DNA of 6,127 nt, taken from Armatimonadota bacterium (GTDB taxonomy: Bacteria > Armatimonadota > Armatimonadia > Armatimonadales > Armatimonadaceae). Location of the stretch: NCBI GenBank assembly GCA_014381035.1, contig JACMIS010000744.1, positions 1 through 6,127 on the forward strand. Direction: 5' to 3'. The position numbers and the translations under genes are program-made. This document shows, in pieces, positions 4,698-6,127 of this stretch. The notes beneath the pieces are model-generated. The model saw only the letters and a list, made by a program, of their open reading frames with translations. It did no database searches and had not been told where the DNA came from. Positions within the stretch are counted from its first letter, which is position 1; the number at the start of each line of letters is the position of its first letter.

Positions 4698-6127
4698 CTA
4701 CCTTCCGGGCGACGCCTTCTCAAGCGCGTTCGCCAGAGATTCGTCACGGGTCCAGATAACCGTGTCGGTGCGTGCCAACTTCATCCGATGCCACCCCGTC
4801 GTGTCTTGCGTCCACCGGTGCATGACTTGTACGCCCGAGAACCCGCTTTCCGCGAAGCGACGCCTGTTCGAACGAGCCATTCCCCACCCGACTCGCCACG
4901 AACCGGACGGGGCGTTGCGGAGCAACGTGGACTGCCGATAAAGCGAACGCTCACAAATCAACTGCCCCCCCGTATTTACCGCCGCAACAAGGAGCGTATT
5001 GGCGAATAGCAAAACAATCAGCCCCACCCCGACCAACCGAAAAGCGCGTTCCGCATGGATTGCTACCGCGATGGGTAAAAGTACCAGCCACCATGCTTGC
5101 GGCGAATAGCGTGCCCACCACGCTTCCGGGTTGATCAGGACACTCCCCCAGATGATCCCCCACAGGAGGAGGGAGGTGCGCGAGTGGGGCGTGTTTCGCG
5201 CCGCGCAGACGATGATCAATCCGGTAGCCACCAGCAATGTCCCGCCGTACCAGACCCCGAACCCGCCGATATGTACGTCCGGCGCGACATACGGGCGCAG
5301 TTCGCTTTTATGCACCGAAAAAGGGATCTTCCAGACCGGTTTGCCGTAGCGTTCCGGGTCCTCCGGGGTCAGGAACGCGGCGATGTTTCGTGACCGGGCA
5401 TTGTTCGCCCAGAAAAATTTTACGACGCGATTCTGGCGCAGGAAGTCCGGATGCTCCTGGTAGCTCATAATGTCCCGTGCGTGTGGTCCGAGAAGGGGCC
5501 AGAAAAAATGCCCGTGCCGCACGACGTTATGGAAATATGGATTGAGGAGGCATAGGAGTGAGGCAGCGAACGCGAGCGTACCACCCGCGAAAATAGTTCT
5601 CATCGAGGGGAGTTTGTCCTGCTTTTTGAACACGCGCCAGAAATAAACCACGGCGAGGAGAAACGTCGCGAATACGGCGTAAACCAGCCCGGTAAATTTC
5701 ACTGAACTCAGGAGTAGCGCGAAGACCGTGTAGCTTGCCATCGCAGTCCGGCGGTTGACCGGGGAATAGTCAGGGAAGAGCACGGCGAGTAGCGACCAGA
5801 GGATTCCCGCCAGACACCAGCCGACCGCCCCGTCCACCTGAAAGGTCGCCCATTGGGAAAGCAGAATCGGGTTCAAGGCAAACAGCAGAAAGATCGCCCA
5901 GACCAGGCGCGGCACCGGAGAGAGCGGTGCCATGCGACTCGCCGCTAAAAATCCCATCCCGGTCGCGCTGAATCCGATCAGCCAGGAGACTGTCTTAGCG
6001 GCTTCGACGCTTCCCCACAGTTGAAGGAGAATGGCACTGATCTGCCATGTCGCCTTCGGGTATGGGTTGATCCAGTCGTTGTGTTCCGTTTCCGTTACGG
6101 TGAGATCCGTCCACCACGGGTTCCAGC
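4698..6127 (-). CDS. Polytopic membrane protein, probable GT-C glycosyltransferase (N-terminus outside window)
   Basis: The frame is open from the right edge to a TAG at 4698-4700. It gives 475 residues without the N-terminus; the ATG at 5957 is internal. Visible residues 15-24 (HNDWINPYPK) resemble the first extracytoplasmic loop of GT-C enzymes, where acidic or polar residues act near the catalytic site. Hydrophobic segments lie at about 44-62, 75-92, 100-117, 129-162, 177-194, 286-308, 317-331 and 344-382. Long polar loops lie at about 195-285 and after 385. WWARYSPQAWW (336-346) is a pattern I recall from bacterial membrane glycosyltransferases of the PMT/ArnT-like kind. Such enzymes transfer sugars from polyprenyl-phosphate donors on the outer face of the membrane. 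The roughly 90-residue C-terminus looks like a soluble outside domain. The exact family and substrate cannot be assigned. It converges on the cytoplasmic glycosyltransferase gene. Confidence 0.7.
   Translation of the reverse strand, partial: WNPWWTDLTVTETEHNDWINPYPKATWQISAILLQLWGSVEAAKTVSWLIGFSATGMGFLAASRMAPLSPVPRLVWAIFLLFALNPILLSQWATFQVDGAVGWCLAGILWSLLAVLFPDYSPVNRRTAMASYTVFALLLSSVKFTGLVYAVFATFLLAVVYFWRVFKKQDKLPSMRTIFAGGTLAFAASLLCLLNPYFHNVVRHGHFFWPLLGPHARDIMSYQEHPDFLRQNRVVKFFWANNARSRNIAAFLTPEDPERYGKPVWKIPFSVHKSELRPYVAPDVHIGGFGVWYGGTLLVATGLIIVCAARNTPHSRTSLLLWGIIWGSVLINPEAWWARYSPQAWWLVLLPIAVAIHAERAFRLVGVGLIVLLFANTLLVAAVNTGGQLICERSLYRQSTLLRNAPSGSWRVGWGMARSNRRRFAESGFSGVQVMHRWTQDTTGWHRMKLARTDTVIWTRDESLANALEKASPGR

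Noticed and set aside
5097..5393. Open + strand frames across the membrane-protein gene
   Set aside because: They are antisense shadows of the 475-residue membrane protein, without ribosome-binding sites or protein-like sequence.
1..6127. CRISPR array, tRNA, rRNA, transposase or integrase
   Set aside because: I saw no regularly spaced repeats, no cloverleaf-like sequence and no recombinase motifs on either strand.

Overview
The window looks like chromosomal DNA of a free-living, moderately GC-rich bacterium outside the best-studied phyla. Two genes have recognisable close family types: a secreted protein combining a discoidin-like domain, a basic-secretory-protein (BSP) peptidase and a C-terminal beta-sandwich, and a family-4 glycosyltransferase of the glycogen-synthase-like kind. 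I associate this mix with Armatimonadota, Acidobacteria or similar soil lineages. Armatimonadota is a weak guess and rests on no marker gene.

Layout: (1) positions 1-346, + strand, hold the C-terminal end of an unrecognised basic, helical protein whose start lies outside the window. (2) 357-477 is a promoter and leader for (3) the BSP-peptidase gene, 478-2241, +. (4) 2501-2941, +, encodes a small protein with a twin-arginine-type signal peptide and no recognised family. (5) 2978-3097 is a second promoter and leader, for (6) the GT-B glycosyltransferase gene, 3098-4639, +. (7) A perfect 16-bp hairpin at 4643-4678 separates this from (8) a convergent gene, 4698 to beyond the right edge, on the - strand. 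That gene encodes a polytopic membrane protein that looks like a GT-C glycosyltransferase.

The main observation is that blocks (2) and (5) are related. The -35 and extended -10 elements, a GC-rich inverted repeat, the Shine-Dalgarno site and the first 18 codons of the downstream genes align almost without gaps: 357-531 against 2978-3151. The two encoded proteins are otherwise unrelated. Those codons encode the conserved N-terminus of the glycosyltransferase (YPPMRVGGI), so the BSP gene seems to carry a diverged copy of the glycosyltransferase promoter, leader and N-terminus, joined in frame to its own signal peptide. The two copies bracket a 2.6-kb segment carrying the two exported-protein genes.

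Functionally, the left half makes exported proteins (a putative surface metallopeptidase and a Tat-type protein). The right half makes glycan-building enzymes, one cytoplasmic and one membrane-bound. The shared promoter and leader would let the peptidase and the cytoplasmic glycosyltransferase be expressed together, but no direct functional link can be read from the sequence.
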